64,000 bases of DNA, from the NCBI RefSeq assembly GCF_007859075.1, contig NZ_VOAK01000020.1, positions 1 through 64,000 of the forward strand, given 5' to 3'. Shown piece after piece: positions 26,431-34,862 of the stretch (within the stretch, counting starts at the first letter, position 1; each line of letters starts with the position of its first letter). Source of the stretch: Gemmobacter aquaticus. Lineage in GTDB: Bacteria; Pseudomonadota; Alphaproteobacteria; Rhodobacterales; Rhodobacteraceae. Both the position numbers and the translations under genes were made by a program. A model generated the notes under the pieces. The model saw nothing but the letters and a program-made list of their open reading frames with translations, was not told the origin of the DNA and made no database searches.

Positions 26431-27360
26431 ATGGGCAGTAGTTACGAAGGATCGACAGGGGCGGCGCAGCCGTCCTCGGAGCGGGCAGAGCAGGACGAGG
26501 GAGAGTCTCCCGAGCCGGGGCAGAGAGGGTTCTTCGGGCGGATACTTTCCGCGTTTGTCCCCTCGGACCCGGCGTCAGAAACCCAGCCGGGTCGGCCAGA
26601 TGCACCTGCATTGCCGCAGCTGCCCGGGCTGGCCAACCTGCGCAAGCTGCGCGTTGACGATGTGGCGATCCCCAAGGTGGAGATCGTGGCCGTCCCCCTC
26701 GACATCGGCAAGGATGACCTGGTCGAGGTTTTCCGCAAGCAGGGCTTTTCGCGCCTGCCGGTCTACAAAGGCACACTGGACCATCCGCAGGGTTTGATCC
26801 TTCTCAAGGATCTGGCGCTGCAGCACGGCTTTGGCGCAGGCGGGCGGTTCAGCCTGAAGCGGCTGTTGCGCCCGATCCTCTATGCTCCGCCTTCAATGCC
26901 GCTGCATGTGCTGTTGCAGAAGATGCAGAAAGACCGTGTGCATATGGCGCTGGTCATCGACGAATACGGCGGTGTCGACGGGCTTGTGACCATCGAGGAT
27001 CTGATCGAGACGGTGATCGGCGAGATCGAGGACGAGCACGACGAGGAAGAGGGCACCCTGTGGCGGCAGGAAAAGCCGGGTGTCTGGGTCATGCAATCCA
27101 CTGCGCCGCTGGATGAGGTTGAGGCCGAGATCGGCGTTCGCCTGCGTACTGGCGAAGATGACGAAGAGATCGACACGCTTGGGGGCCTCGTCTTCCTGCG
27201 CATCGGTCGGGTGCCGGCGCGGGGCGAGGTGATTGCCCACGAAAGCGGGGTTGAGTTTGAGATCGTCGATGCCGACCCGCGTCGCATCAAGCGTCTTCGT
27301 GTAACCTTGCCAGACCACCGGCCCACCGCGCCACCAACCGCACCTGCGACCGAGGGCTGA
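26431..27360 (+). CDS. corC: CBS-domain hemolysin-like protein CorC (HlyC/CorC family)
   Basis: A 309-residue cytoplasmic protein with two CBS domains (about 85-210, containing FSRLPVYKGTLDHPQG and VHMALVIDEYGGVDGLVT) and a C-terminal CorC_HlyC transporter-associated domain (TAPLDEVEAEIGVRL, DTLGGLVFLRIGRVP). No membrane part is present, as usual for CorC. It is thought to influence magnesium/cobalt efflux. I use the ATG at 26431 with AAGGA upstream. Between ybeY and lnt is its standard place. Confidence 0.92.
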   Translation: MGSSYEGSTGAAQPSSERAEQDEGESPEPGQRGFFGRILSAFVPSDPASETQPGRPDAPALPQLPGLANLRKLRVDDVAIPKVEIVAVPLDIGKDDLVEVFRKQGFSRLPVYKGTLDHPQGLILLKDLALQHGFGAGGRFSLKRLLRPILYAPPSMPLHVLLQKMQKDRVHMALVIDEYGGVDGLVTIEDLIETVIGEIEDEHDEEEGTLWRQEKPGVWVMQSTAPLDEVEAEIGVRLRTGEDDEEIDTLGGLVFLRIGRVPARGEVIAHESGVEFEIVDADPRRIKRLRVTLPDHRPTAPPTAPATEG

Positions 27361-28845
27361 TTGCGCGGCGTCCTGCGGAACCTTGGTCCAGCCTTCGGGC
27401 TGGGGCTGCTGACTGCAGCGGGCCAGCTTCCACTGGGCGCCTGGTATGTTGCCTTGCCGGCGCTGGCGGTGGTCATCGCACGGGTGGCCGGGGCCGAAGG
27501 CGCCCGCCGCGCCGCCGTACAGGCCTGGGCGGCGGGTGCGGGGCAATTCCTTGGTGCGCTGACCTGGATCATCTCTCCCTTTCTGGTTGAGCCCGAGGTC
27601 TATGCCTGGATGGCGCCCTTTGCGCTGATCCTGATGGCGGCAGGTCTTGCGCTGTTCTGGGCGGCGGCCGGGGCGCTTTCCGCGCTGGTTGCAGGCGCAG
27701 TCGGAGGGCAGGGGCGCCGCGTGGCAGCTTTCGTCGCGGCGCTTGCCGGGATGGAGGCGTTGCGCGGTGTTCTCTTCACCGGTTTCCCCTGGGCCTTGCC
27801 GGGGCATATCTGGATTGACACGCCGGTTGCGCAACTGGCGGCCTGGATCGGGGCGAATGGTCTCACACTGCTGACGCTTGTTGTCGCGGCGCTGCCGGTG
27901 ATGTTCGGCCCGGCGGGGGCGGCGCTGGCGGCGCTTGCGCTTGCGATGGCCTTTGGTCTGGGTACCTTGCGGTTGGCCGCGCCGCTGCCCGACGGGCCGG
28001 GGCTGATCTTCCGTCTGGTGCAGCCAAATGCCCGACAGGATCTGAAGTGGGACCCGGAGCAGGCCAGCCGACTTTACCGGCTGCAAACCGAATTCACTGC
28101 CGCTGAGCCCCGGCCTGATCTGGTGATCTGGCCGGAAACGGCGCTACCTTACCTCTATGAGCCATGGGGCGATGCGGCGCAGGGCGTTGCCCGCGCGGCG
28201 CGTGGCGTGCCGGTGATCACTGGCGTGCAGCGTCTGGAAGGCGATGCGGCCTACAACAGTCTGGTCATGATCGGCGCGGGTGGCGCAGAGCTTGCAAGCT
28301 ACGACAAGGCGCATCTGGTGCCCTTTGGCGAGTACATCCCCTTTGGCGACCGGCTGCACGCCTGGTTCGGGCTGCGTGCCTTTGCCGCGCAGGCGGGGTT
28401 TGGCTATGCGGCAGGGCCGGGGCCACGGGTGCTTGATCTGGGGCCGCTTGGCCGCGCGCTGCCGCTGATCTGCTATGAGGCGGTCTTTCCGCTGGAGGTG
28501 AACGCCCCGGCCGAACGCCCCGGCTGGCTTTTGCAGATTACCAACGATGCCTGGTTTGGCACCCTGACCGGCCCCTTTCAGCATGCGGGTATCGCGCGGT
28601 TGCGCGCGATCGAACAGGGATTGCCGCTTGTTCGTGTCGCCAATACGGGCGTGACGCAGATGGTGGATGCACGCGGGCAGGTCACGCATGAACTGGATTT
28701 CGGCATCGCAAGCTTCCTCGATGCCCCCTTGCCCGGCGCGCTGCCCCCCACAGTCTACAGCCGCTTCGGCGAGATCCCGTTCCTGGTCCTTCTGGCCGCG
28801 CTTTGCGCCGCCGTCATTCTGCGTCGCGGCACCGCAACGCCTTGA
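27361..28845 (+). CDS. lnt: Apolipoprotein N-acyltransferase
   Basis: A 494-residue membrane enzyme that adds the third acyl chain to lipoproteins. About six membrane segments fill the first 200 residues, followed by a nitrilase-type domain with the catalytic triad in VIWPETALP (Glu), DKAHLVPFGEYIPFG (Lys) and LICYEAVFP (Cys); one more hydrophobic segment ends the protein. The TTG start at 27361 follows the corC stop with no gap, so the two are coupled. Several lipoproteins in this window would be its substrates. Confidence 0.95.
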   Translation: MRGVLRNLGPAFGLGLLTAAGQLPLGAWYVALPALAVVIARVAGAEGARRAAVQAWAAGAGQFLGALTWIISPFLVEPEVYAWMAPFALILMAAGLALFWAAAGALSALVAGAVGGQGRRVAAFVAALAGMEALRGVLFTGFPWALPGHIWIDTPVAQLAAWIGANGLTLLTLVVAALPVMFGPAGAALAALALAMAFGLGTLRLAAPLPDGPGLIFRLVQPNARQDLKWDPEQASRLYRLQTEFTAAEPRPDLVIWPETALPYLYEPWGDAAQGVARAARGVPVITGVQRLEGDAAYNSLVMIGAGGAELASYDKAHLVPFGEYIPFGDRLHAWFGLRAFAAQAGFGYAAGPGPRVLDLGPLGRALPLICYEAVFPLEVNAPAERPGWLLQITNDAWFGTLTGPFQHAGIARLRAIEQGLPLVRVANTGVTQMVDARGQVTHELDFGIASFLDAPLPGALPPTVYSRFGEIPFLVLLAALCAAVILRRGTATP

Positions 28846-28880
28846 CGCCCCCGCCGTCGCGGCGTAACGGGAACATTGAA

Positions 28881-28926
28881 CCGCCACAACGGCTTCCTGG
28901 CGTGGCGGGGATTGGTAATGGAGCAC
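28881..28926 (+). ncRNA. SAM/SAH riboswitch upstream of metK
   Basis: The element CCGCCACAACGGCTTCCTGG, then CGTGGCGG and ATTGGTAATGGAGCA, matches the SAM/SAH riboswitch: a helix CCGCCAC/GTGGCGG enclosing the conserved ACGGCUUCCUGGCGU loop, with the downstream AUUGG...GGAGCA forming the pseudoknot. The pseudoknot partner contains the metK ribosome-binding site (GGAG, about 10 bases before the ATG), so ligand binding should block translation start. This class is known mainly from Rhodobacterales metK genes. Confidence 0.9.
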
Positions 28927-28933
28927 TTCCCCA

Positions 28934-30100
28934 ATGAGCAGAAAAGACTACGTCTTCACTTCGGAATCCGTCTCCGAGGGGCACCCGGACAAGGTGTGCG
29001 ACCGCATTTCCGACGCGATCCTGGATGCCTTTCTGAAGGTAGAGCCAAACGCACGCGTTGCTTGCGAGACCTTTGCCACCACCAACCGCGTGGTTGTGGG
29101 CGGGGAAGTCGGACTGAGTGATCAGGACAAGCTGAAGTCGATGATGGACGGCGTGGACCAGATCGTCCGCGATTGCGTTCGTGACATCGGATACGAGCAG
29201 GACGAGTTTCACTGGAAGACGCTGAAGCTGAAGAACTACCTGCACAAGCAATCGGCCCATATCGCGCAGGGCGTGGACAAGGACGGGGCGGGCGATCAGG
29301 GCATCATGTTCGGCTATGCCTGCCGCGAGACGCCCGAGCTGATGCCAGCGCCGATCCAGTACGCTCATGCGATCCTGCGCCGTCTGGCGGAAGTGCGGAA
29401 ATCGGGGCAAGAGCCGACACTGCGCCCCGACGCCAAATCGCAACTGTCGTTGCGCTATGTCGATGGCAAGCCCGTCGAGGTGACCTCGATCGTGCTCTCG
29501 ACCCAGCACGAAAGCGAAGATCAGACTTCGGCCGATATCCGGGCCATCGTTGAGCCCTATATCCGTGACGTGCTGCCGCAGGGCTGGATTACCGACAAGA
29601 CCGAATGGTGGGTCAACCCGACTGGCACCTTCGTCATCGGCGGACCGGATGGGGATGCAGGGCTGACGGGCCGCAAGATCATCGTCGATACCTACGGTGG
29701 TGCCGCGCCGCATGGTGGCGGTGCATTCTCGGGCAAGGATCCGACCAAGGTGGACCGTTCCGCCGCCTATGCCGCGCGCTATCTGGCCAAGAACGTGGTC
29801 GCGGCCGGACTGGCCGATCGCTGCACGCTGCAGCTCAGCTATGCGATCGGTGTGGCGCGGCCGCTGTCGATCTATATCGACACCCATGGCACCGGGCAGG
29901 TTGCGGAATCCGCGATCGAACGCGCCGTGGCCGAATGTATGGATCTGACGCCGCGCGGAATTCGCGAACATCTGAACTTGAACCGCCCGATCTACGCCCG
30001 CACCGCGGCCTATGGCCATTTCGGTCGTGCGCCTGATGCCGAGGGTGGTTTCAGCTGGGAGCGGACAGACCTGATCGACGCGCTGAAGAAAGCGGTCTGA
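28934..30100 (+). CDS. metK: S-adenosylmethionine synthase
   Basis: A 388-residue enzyme that makes SAM from methionine and ATP. The signatures are [20 protein letters not shown], the [12 protein letters not shown] hexapeptide region and [19 protein letters not shown]. Length matches the family. Regulation is by the SAM/SAH riboswitch overlapping its ribosome-binding site, a feedback loop. A terminator follows 21 bases after the stop. Confidence 0.98.
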   Translation: MSRKDYVFTSESVSEGHPDKVCDRISDAILDAFLKVEPNARVACETFATTNRVVVGGEVGLSDQDKLKSMMDGVDQIVRDCVRDIGYEQDEFHWKTLKLKNYLHKQSAHIAQGVDKDGAGDQGIMFGYACRETPELMPAPIQYAHAILRRLAEVRKSGQEPTLRPDAKSQLSLRYVDGKPVEVTSIVLSTQHESEDQTSADIRAIVEPYIRDVLPQGWITDKTEWWVNPTGTFVIGGPDGDAGLTGRKIIVDTYGGAAPHGGGAFSGKDPTKVDRSAAYAARYLAKNVVAAGLADRCTLQLSYAIGVARPLSIYIDTHGTGQVAESAIERAVAECMDLTPRGIREHLNLNRPIYARTAAYGHFGRAPDAEGGFSWERTDLIDALKKAV

Positions 30101-30121
30101 GCAGCACCTGATGACTTCGAT

Positions 30122-30151
30122 CGGCCCGGTATCAGCACGCCGGGCCGTTTT
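30122..30151 (+). terminator. metK terminator
   Basis: CGGCCCGG and CCGGGCCG pair as a perfect 8-bp stem around a 10-base loop, followed by TTTT. Confidence 0.88.
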
Positions 30152-30288
30152 CATGTTCTGGCGCAATGCGTGCGGTCCGCCATGGTCCGACTGCGAGCGA
30201 ATTGTTCGCGCCCACCTTTGCCCCAATTTTCGCCGCGATGCAGGGCTAGCAAAAGGGGTAGATCCTCTATCCTCGGCGTGTCCATTCC

Positions 30289-30729
30289 ATGCAGACAATC
30301 CGCGCACAACTCTTCTCAGCCGAACCCGTCCTTTGCGGATTGCGGGTGCTGCTGATCGCAACGGGCGATCCCCGGCCCGCGCAGAGGGCGGCAGATGCCG
30401 TGCTGTCAATGGGCGGGGATGTGGAGCTCGCGACTGAACTCTTTACCGGCCTTGATGCCGTGATCGACGATCCGGGCGGCTATGGGCTCTTTGTGCTGGT
30501 CTGCGACGAGACGGACGATGGCCTTTGGGCCGGCGCGCGTGCGATGTCGCTGTTGCGTGGGGCAGGGTGCCGGGTTCCGGCGATTGTCATCGGCGCGGGC
30601 AGCGAAGCCCCGACCTTTCCCGAAGACCGCGCAGGCGCAGTAACTCTGCCGGTCAATTCATTGGAGAAAAGTCTGCGCCCGGCAATCCGTCATGCCTTGC
30701 GTGATCGGATTTTGTGGCGCGCCGCCTGA
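30289..30729 (+). CDS. Uncharacterised receiver-like protein
   Basis: A 146-residue protein whose strand pattern resembles a response-regulator receiver: RVLLIATGD (strand 1), GLFVLVCDETDDG (strand 3, with an Asp at the phospho-acceptor position), RVPAIVIGAG (strand 4) and AVTLPVNSLEKSLRPAI (strand 5). The Lys usually found in LPKP at strand 5 is replaced (LPVN) and the acidic pair after strand 1 is poor, so phosphorylation is doubtful. No output domain is present. It stands alone between metK and the cold-shock gene. Function is unknown. Confidence 0.6.
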   Translation: MQTIRAQLFSAEPVLCGLRVLLIATGDPRPAQRAADAVLSMGGDVELATELFTGLDAVIDDPGGYGLFVLVCDETDDGLWAGARAMSLLRGAGCRVPAIVIGAGSEAPTFPEDRAGAVTLPVNSLEKSLRPAIRHALRDRILWRAA

Positions 30730-30749
30730 CGGGGCGTTCACCGGATATG

Positions 30750-30780
30750 AAAAAAGGGGCGGACTTCGCCCACCCCTTTG
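30750..30780 (-). terminator. Terminator of the cold-shock gene
   Basis: On the minus strand, AAAGGGGTGGGCG-AAGTC-CGCCCCTTTT forms a stem with one bulge followed by a T6 run. It lies 39 bases past the csp stop and 20 bases past the convergent upstream gene. Confidence 0.85.
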
Positions 30781-30818
30781 CGGATTTCAGCTTTGGCCGG
30801 CAACCGGCCTGCCGAAAA

Positions 30819-31025
30819 TCAGGCCAGCGACAGGTTGGTCGCCGATTCGCGGCCGTCACGGCCAGCTTCGATGTCGAAGGTCACAGCCTGACCATCAGCC
30901 AGCGAGCGGATGCCAGCGCGTTCCAGTGCGGTGATGTGGACGAACACGTCCTTCTTGCCACCCTCAGGGGCGATAAAGCCGAAGCCCTTGGTAGCGTTGA
31001 ACCATTTCACGGTGCCCTTGGCCAT
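30819..31025 (-). CDS. Cold-shock domain protein, CspA family
   Basis: A 68-residue single-stranded nucleic-acid-binding protein. RNP1 (KGFGFIAPE) and RNP2 (VFVHITAL) are both intact after the opening [16 protein letters not shown]. It starts with ATG after AAAGGAGAT. The sequence upstream (to about 31290) is long and without a gene, consistent with the structured leader common in csp transcripts. Paralogue identity (CspA, CspD or other) cannot be fixed. Confidence 0.95.
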   Translation of the reverse strand: MAKGTVKWFNATKGFGFIAPEGGKKDVFVHITALERAGIRSLADGQAVTFDIEAGRDGRESATNLSLA

Positions 31026-31373
31026 CGTGAGATCTCCTTTAACATGCCACCCGCGGAAGTGCGGTGGCCCGGCATCGTCAGCACGCGTCGAGCTGTGGCC
31101 GGATTTCGGAGACAGTGGTCGAATTGAGATAACGTCGCTCCGAAGATATGGGGGTGCTTTTTCCAGAAAGCAAGGAAGATTCCTGTACTTGCCCGTCCAA
31201 AGCGCCGAGCGGTCGCAAGAACGCTGCCGCATTTCGAGCCGTTGCCGCAACGCGGCGGACATAAAATTACAATATAGACCTGTTTACAGTTGCAATGTTG
31301 CGCGGCGAATGTATCTCTATGCTGCATGAGCCGCGTTGATTCTGCGCTGCGGCACAATGAACAGGAGGGCCAA
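31026..31373. promoter_or_regulatory. Divergent control region between the cold-shock gene and ccrA
   Basis: 348 bases without a gene. The part near 31262-31300 is AT-rich (ATAAAATTACAATATAG) and gives a -10-like TATATT on the minus strand for the cold-shock gene, which would then have a leader of about 240 bases. On the plus strand, TTTACAGTTGCAATGTTGC precedes ccrA by about 80 bases; the repeated TTGC may be a binding site. The ccrA ribosome-binding site is AGGAGGGCC. Precise promoters cannot be assigned. Confidence 0.4.
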
Positions 31374-32666
31374 ATGGCACTGGATAACCAGCCCGCGATC
31401 GCGCCTTACGACGCGCCAATCAAGGATCTGTATGAAATCGGCGAGATGCCGCCCCTCGGCCATGTTCCGAAGAACATGTACGCTTGGGCGATCCGTCGCG
31501 AACGCCATGGCGAGCCAGAGCAGGCCATGCAGATGGAGGTCGTGCCCACGTGGGAGATCGACAGCCATGAGGTGCTGGTTCTGGTGATGGCCGCCGGCGT
31601 CAACTATAACGGCGTCTGGGCTGGTCTCGGCGTGCCGATCAGCCCGTTCGACGGCCACAAGCAGCCCTACCATATCGCCGGTTCCGATGCCTCGGGCATC
31701 GTCTGGGCGGTGGGTGACAAGGTGAAGCGCTGGAAGGTCGGCGACGAGGTGGTGATCCACTGCAATCAGGATGACGGCGACGACGAGGAATGCAACGGCG
31801 GTGACCCGATGTTCTCGCCCACGCAGCGGATCTGGGGCTACGAGACGCATGATGGCTCGTTCGCGCAGTTCACGCGTGTGCAGGCGCAGCAACTCATGCC
31901 ACGTCCCAAGCATCTGACCTGGGAAGAGTCGGCCTGCTACACGCTGACACTGGCGACCGCCTACCGGATGCTCTTTGGCCATGCGCCGCATGACCTGAAG
32001 CCCGGCCAGAACGTGCTGGTCTGGGGGGCGTCGGGTGGTCTTGGGTCCTACGCGATCCAGCTTGCGGCAGCGGCGGGTGCCAATGCGATCGGCGTGATCT
32101 CGGATGAAACCAAGCGCGACTTCGTGATGTCGCTGGGCGCCAAGGGCGTGATCAACCGCAATGACTTCAAATGCTGGGGGCAACTGCCCAAGGTCAACAG
32201 CCAAGAATACAACGACTGGCTGAAAGAGGCCCGGAAGTTTGGCAAGGCGGTCTGGGACATCACCGGCAAGGGCGTCAACGTCGACATGGTGTTCGAGCAT
32301 CCGGGCGAGGCGACCTTCCCGGTTTCGACCCTGATCTGCAAGAAGGGCGGCATGGTGGTGATCTGTGCCGGCACCAGCGGTTTCAACTGCACCTTCGACG
32401 TGCGGTACATGTGGATGCACCAGAAGCGCCTGCAGGGCTCGCACTTCGCCCATCTCAAGCAGGCGGCGGCGGCCAACAAGCTGATGTGCGAGCGTCGGCT
32501 CGATCCCTGCATGTCCGAGGTTTTTCCCTGGGCCGAGATCCCCAAGGCGCATACGCTGATGCTGCGCAACCAGCACAAGCCTGGCAACATGGCGGTGCTG
32601 GTGCAGGCGCCCCGCACCGGCCTGCGCACATTCGAGGATGCGCTCGAGGCCGGCCCCAAGGGCTGA
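31374..32666 (+). CDS. ccrA: Crotonyl-CoA carboxylase/reductase
   Basis: A 430-residue zinc-free medium-chain dehydrogenase family enzyme that reductively carboxylates crotonyl-CoA to (2S)-ethylmalonyl-CoA with NADPH and CO2, the key step of the ethylmalonyl-CoA pathway. Family features are MAAGVNYNGVWAGLG (the CO2-binding Asn), IWGYETHDGSFAQF (the Glu next to it), the NADPH fold VLVWGASGGLGSYAIQLA and the late DVRYMWMHQKRLQGSH with the conserved His. I use the ATG at 31374, preceded by AGGAGGG. It shows growth on C2 compounds without isocitrate lyase is likely, and fits with glycolate oxidase and polyol genes in the same window. Confidence 0.96.
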   Translation: MALDNQPAIAPYDAPIKDLYEIGEMPPLGHVPKNMYAWAIRRERHGEPEQAMQMEVVPTWEIDSHEVLVLVMAAGVNYNGVWAGLGVPISPFDGHKQPYHIAGSDASGIVWAVGDKVKRWKVGDEVVIHCNQDDGDDEECNGGDPMFSPTQRIWGYETHDGSFAQFTRVQAQQLMPRPKHLTWEESACYTLTLATAYRMLFGHAPHDLKPGQNVLVWGASGGLGSYAIQLAAAAGANAIGVISDETKRDFVMSLGAKGVINRNDFKCWGQLPKVNSQEYNDWLKEARKFGKAVWDITGKGVNVDMVFEHPGEATFPVSTLICKKGGMVVICAGTSGFNCTFDVRYMWMHQKRLQGSHFAHLKQAAAANKLMCERRLDPCMSEVFPWAEIPKAHTLMLRNQHKPGNMAVLVQAPRTGLRTFEDALEAGPKG

Positions 32667-32687
32667 TCCTGGGTTCTGATCCCTGTC

Positions 32688-32717
32688 CCGCCGTTCCCAC
32701 CCGGGGGCGGCGGTTTT
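32688..32717 (+). terminator. ccrA terminator
   Basis: CCGCCG and CGGCGG pair, with CCC/GGG extending the stem across a small internal loop, followed by TTTTCC. It is 21 bases past the ccrA stop. Confidence 0.65.
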
Positions 32718-32823
32718 CCGTTCTGCGCAGGTGTTTCGTTGACGTTCTATTGACCAAACCGCCGTAGATCTGGGGCAGGCGGTTTCATCGTTTCCGCCTG
32801 TCACAACGGGCGAGGGTGGCCAT

Positions 32824-32997
32824 ATGGCGGACAGCTGGATTTTCGACGTGTTGCGCGATTTGCGCAGCTTCGCCCAGATCAACGACCTGCCCGCCTTTGC
32901 CGCGCAGATCGAACGTGCGACCCGCGTTGCCGAGGCGGAAATCGCAACGCGGGCCGAACCTCACAGAGCACAGGTGCAATCCCGCAGTCTCAACTGA
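32824..32997 (+). CDS. Small conserved-looking protein of 57 residues
   Basis: An ATG at 32824 opens a 57-codon frame beginning MADSWIFDVLRDLRSFAQIN and continuing DLPAFAAQIERATRVAEAE, ending at TGA 32995-32997. The sequence looks like two amphipathic helices, with balanced charged residues and alphaproteobacterial codon use, unlike the arginine- and cysteine-rich frame overlapping it. Similar short proteins occur in relatives to my recollection, but I cannot verify it. The ribosome-binding site is weak (GAGGGTGG). It precedes the helicase gene by 43 bases. Function unknown. Confidence 0.5.
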   Translation: MADSWIFDVLRDLRSFAQINDLPAFAAQIERATRVAEAEIATRAEPHRAQVQSRSLN

Positions 32998-33040
32998 CGG
33001 GCTCTCGCCAATCCTGGCACGCTCGCCTATGGTGCGCGCG

Positions 33041-34567
33041 ATGCAACACCCCGCCCTTATCTTTTCTGACGATCAGGCCGAGGCCTGGGACCGCGTGGCC
33101 GATCAGCTGCGTGGCATGGGTGTCGATATTGTCGAGGGCACCCTGACCCCTGCCGCCGAGGGGAAGAGCACCGTTCTGGGCGTGATGGGCAAGGCGGGAT
33201 CGGGCAAGACCATGCTGCTCGCCTCGCTCTACAAGGCCTTGCAGGGGGCCGGGGTCGAGATCGTCTCGGGCGATTACGAGGGGAAAAAACGCAAGGACCG
33301 GCGCACGCTAGCCATCCTCGCGCCAACCAACAAGGCGGCGTCGGTGCTGCGGATGCGCGGCGTCCCGGCGACGACGATCCACCGCATCCTCTATACCCCG
33401 GTCTATGATCCCCAATACGAGCGGATCGCAGACTGGCTGACCGGCAATGGCACCCGGCCCGAGGTGGAGGGGCTGACCGAGCAGGCGCTGGATCGAGCCA
33501 AGGCATTTTACGACGGCAACGCCTCGGTTCCCGGTGCGCTGGCGGCTGCCGGCTTGCGTGGGTCGGACTTCATTCAGGGCTGGAAGCGTCGGGAAGAGCC
33601 GCTCGACATCGGATTTATCGATGAAAGCTCGATGCTGGATGACCGGCAGTTCGACGATCTGCGCGAGATATTCCCGACGCTGGTGCTGTTCGGTGACCCG
33701 GCACAGCTGGCACCGGTGAACCAATCGGGCCAGATGGTTTTTGACAAGCTGGGGCGAGAGAGGCAACTCCACCTCAGCCGTATCCACCGGCAGGCCGAGG
33801 GCAACCCGATCCTTGATCTGGCCCATGCGCTGGCCGACCCGGATCTGACGTTTGACCAGTTCGAGCGGATGGTGGAACAGGCGGCCCGCAGCGATGATCG
33901 CGTGGTCATGGCCGAACGGGTTGACGCCACGCTGATGGCGCGTTCGCCGGTTCTGGTCTGGCGCAATGCGACCCGTATCCGCCTGATCCATGCCTTCCGC
34001 AGCGCCTATGGCGCGCCCGAGGATGCGCTGTTGCCGGGCGAACCCTTGATCTGCGACGGGATCGAACTGCCCTTGAAGCACCGCAAGAAACGCATCGACC
34101 TTGAGGCGCGGGGCCTGATCAAGGGGGCGCAGGTCATCTACCTTGGCCCCGGCACCCGGCCCGGTTTTGCGCGGCTGCATGTCATCGGCGCCGAAGAGCC
34201 GCAGCTTTCGGCCGCCTCGATCATCAAGATCGAAAAGCCGGATGAGGAAGAGCCCTTTATCCCGCAGGCTGCCACCATGGGTGCGACCTTCCTGCATGGC
34301 GCGGCCGTCACGATCCACAAGGCGCAGGGCAGCCAATGGCCCGAGGTGCAGGTCTTTGCCCCTGATCTTTGGGCTGCCGCGCAGGCCGGTCGTTCCGAGG
34401 CGGGCATCCCGCTATGGAAGCGGCTGGCCTACGTGGCGATCACACGCGCCGAAAAGCGCCTGCACTGGGTGATCCGCAACCGCCTTGCCCGCCCGCAGGT
34501 GCCGCTTGGCATCGAGGATCTGCGCGCGCACAGCGGGGCGGTCTTGTCGCTGCAATCGCAAGACTGA
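33041..34567 (+). CDS. RecD-like ATP-dependent DNA helicase (superfamily 1)
   Basis: A 508-residue helicase. Walker A GKAGSGKT (50-57), motif Ia ILAPTNKAASVLR, Walker B with IGFIDESSMLDD, motif III LFGDPAQLAPVNQ, and the C-terminal motifs VTIHKAQGSQWPEVQVF and YVAITRAEKRLHW are all present, as in the RecD/UvrD_C_2 group. It lacks the RecD2 N-terminal helix-hairpin-helix part and is not next to recBC, so a stand-alone role in repair or replication is likely. I use the ATG at 33041; one at 33029 is possible. Sequence farther upstream in frame is not protein-like. Confidence 0.85.
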   Translation: MQHPALIFSDDQAEAWDRVADQLRGMGVDIVEGTLTPAAEGKSTVLGVMGKAGSGKTMLLASLYKALQGAGVEIVSGDYEGKKRKDRRTLAILAPTNKAASVLRMRGVPATTIHRILYTPVYDPQYERIADWLTGNGTRPEVEGLTEQALDRAKAFYDGNASVPGALAAAGLRGSDFIQGWKRREEPLDIGFIDESSMLDDRQFDDLREIFPTLVLFGDPAQLAPVNQSGQMVFDKLGRERQLHLSRIHRQAEGNPILDLAHALADPDLTFDQFERMVEQAARSDDRVVMAERVDATLMARSPVLVWRNATRIRLIHAFRSAYGAPEDALLPGEPLICDGIELPLKHRKKRIDLEARGLIKGAQVIYLGPGTRPGFARLHVIGAEEPQLSAASIIKIEKPDEEEPFIPQAATMGATFLHGAAVTIHKAQGSQWPEVQVFAPDLWAAAQAGRSEAGIPLWKRLAYVAITRAEKRLHWVIRNRLARPQVPLGIEDLRAHSGAVLSLQSQD

Positions 34568-34625
34568 CGCCGGTTTGCCAAGCCCCGTCTGCTGCCGCTA
34601 TGCTGACCTTAAAAGGAGCCCGCCC

Positions 34626-34862
34626 ATGATCTGCGTATTCGTCCAGTTCCGCTGCACCCCCGGCCAGACCTACAAGGTGGCCGAGGCCATCTATGACCGC
34701 GAGGTGGTGTCAGAGCTCTATTCGACCTCGGGCGAATATGACCTGATCGCCAAGGTCTATGTGCCGGACGAGGCGGATGTGGGGCACTATCTTAGCGAAA
34801 GGCTGTTCGACATTCCGGGGATCGTGCGCACGCTGACCACGATGACCTTCAAGGCGTTCTGA
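34626..34862 (+). CDS. Stand-alone Lrp/AsnC ligand-binding (RAM) domain protein
   Basis: A 78-residue protein that is only the RAM domain of Lrp/AsnC regulators: VFVQFRCTPGQTYKVAEAI, then VSELYSTSGEYDLIAKVYV and a final strand. The helix-turn-helix is absent; upstream codons in this frame do not supply one, and AAAAGGAG lies 7 bases before the ATG. Such stand-alone domains form decamers or pair with full regulators to sense amino acids. It overlaps the convergent next gene by 14 bases at the stop codons. Confidence 0.85.
   Translation: MICVFVQFRCTPGQTYKVAEAIYDREVVSELYSTSGEYDLIAKVYVPDEADVGHYLSERLFDIPGIVRTLTTMTFKAF

Noticed and set aside
26893-28086. A 397-codon minus-strand open frame opposite corC and lnt
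   Set aside because: Arg/Gln-rich shadow covering parts of two well-supported genes on the other strand.
31317-32882. A 521-codon minus-strand open frame opposite ccrA
   Set aside because: ccrA on the plus strand is unambiguous; the antisense frame is His/Leu/Arg-rich and matches nothing.
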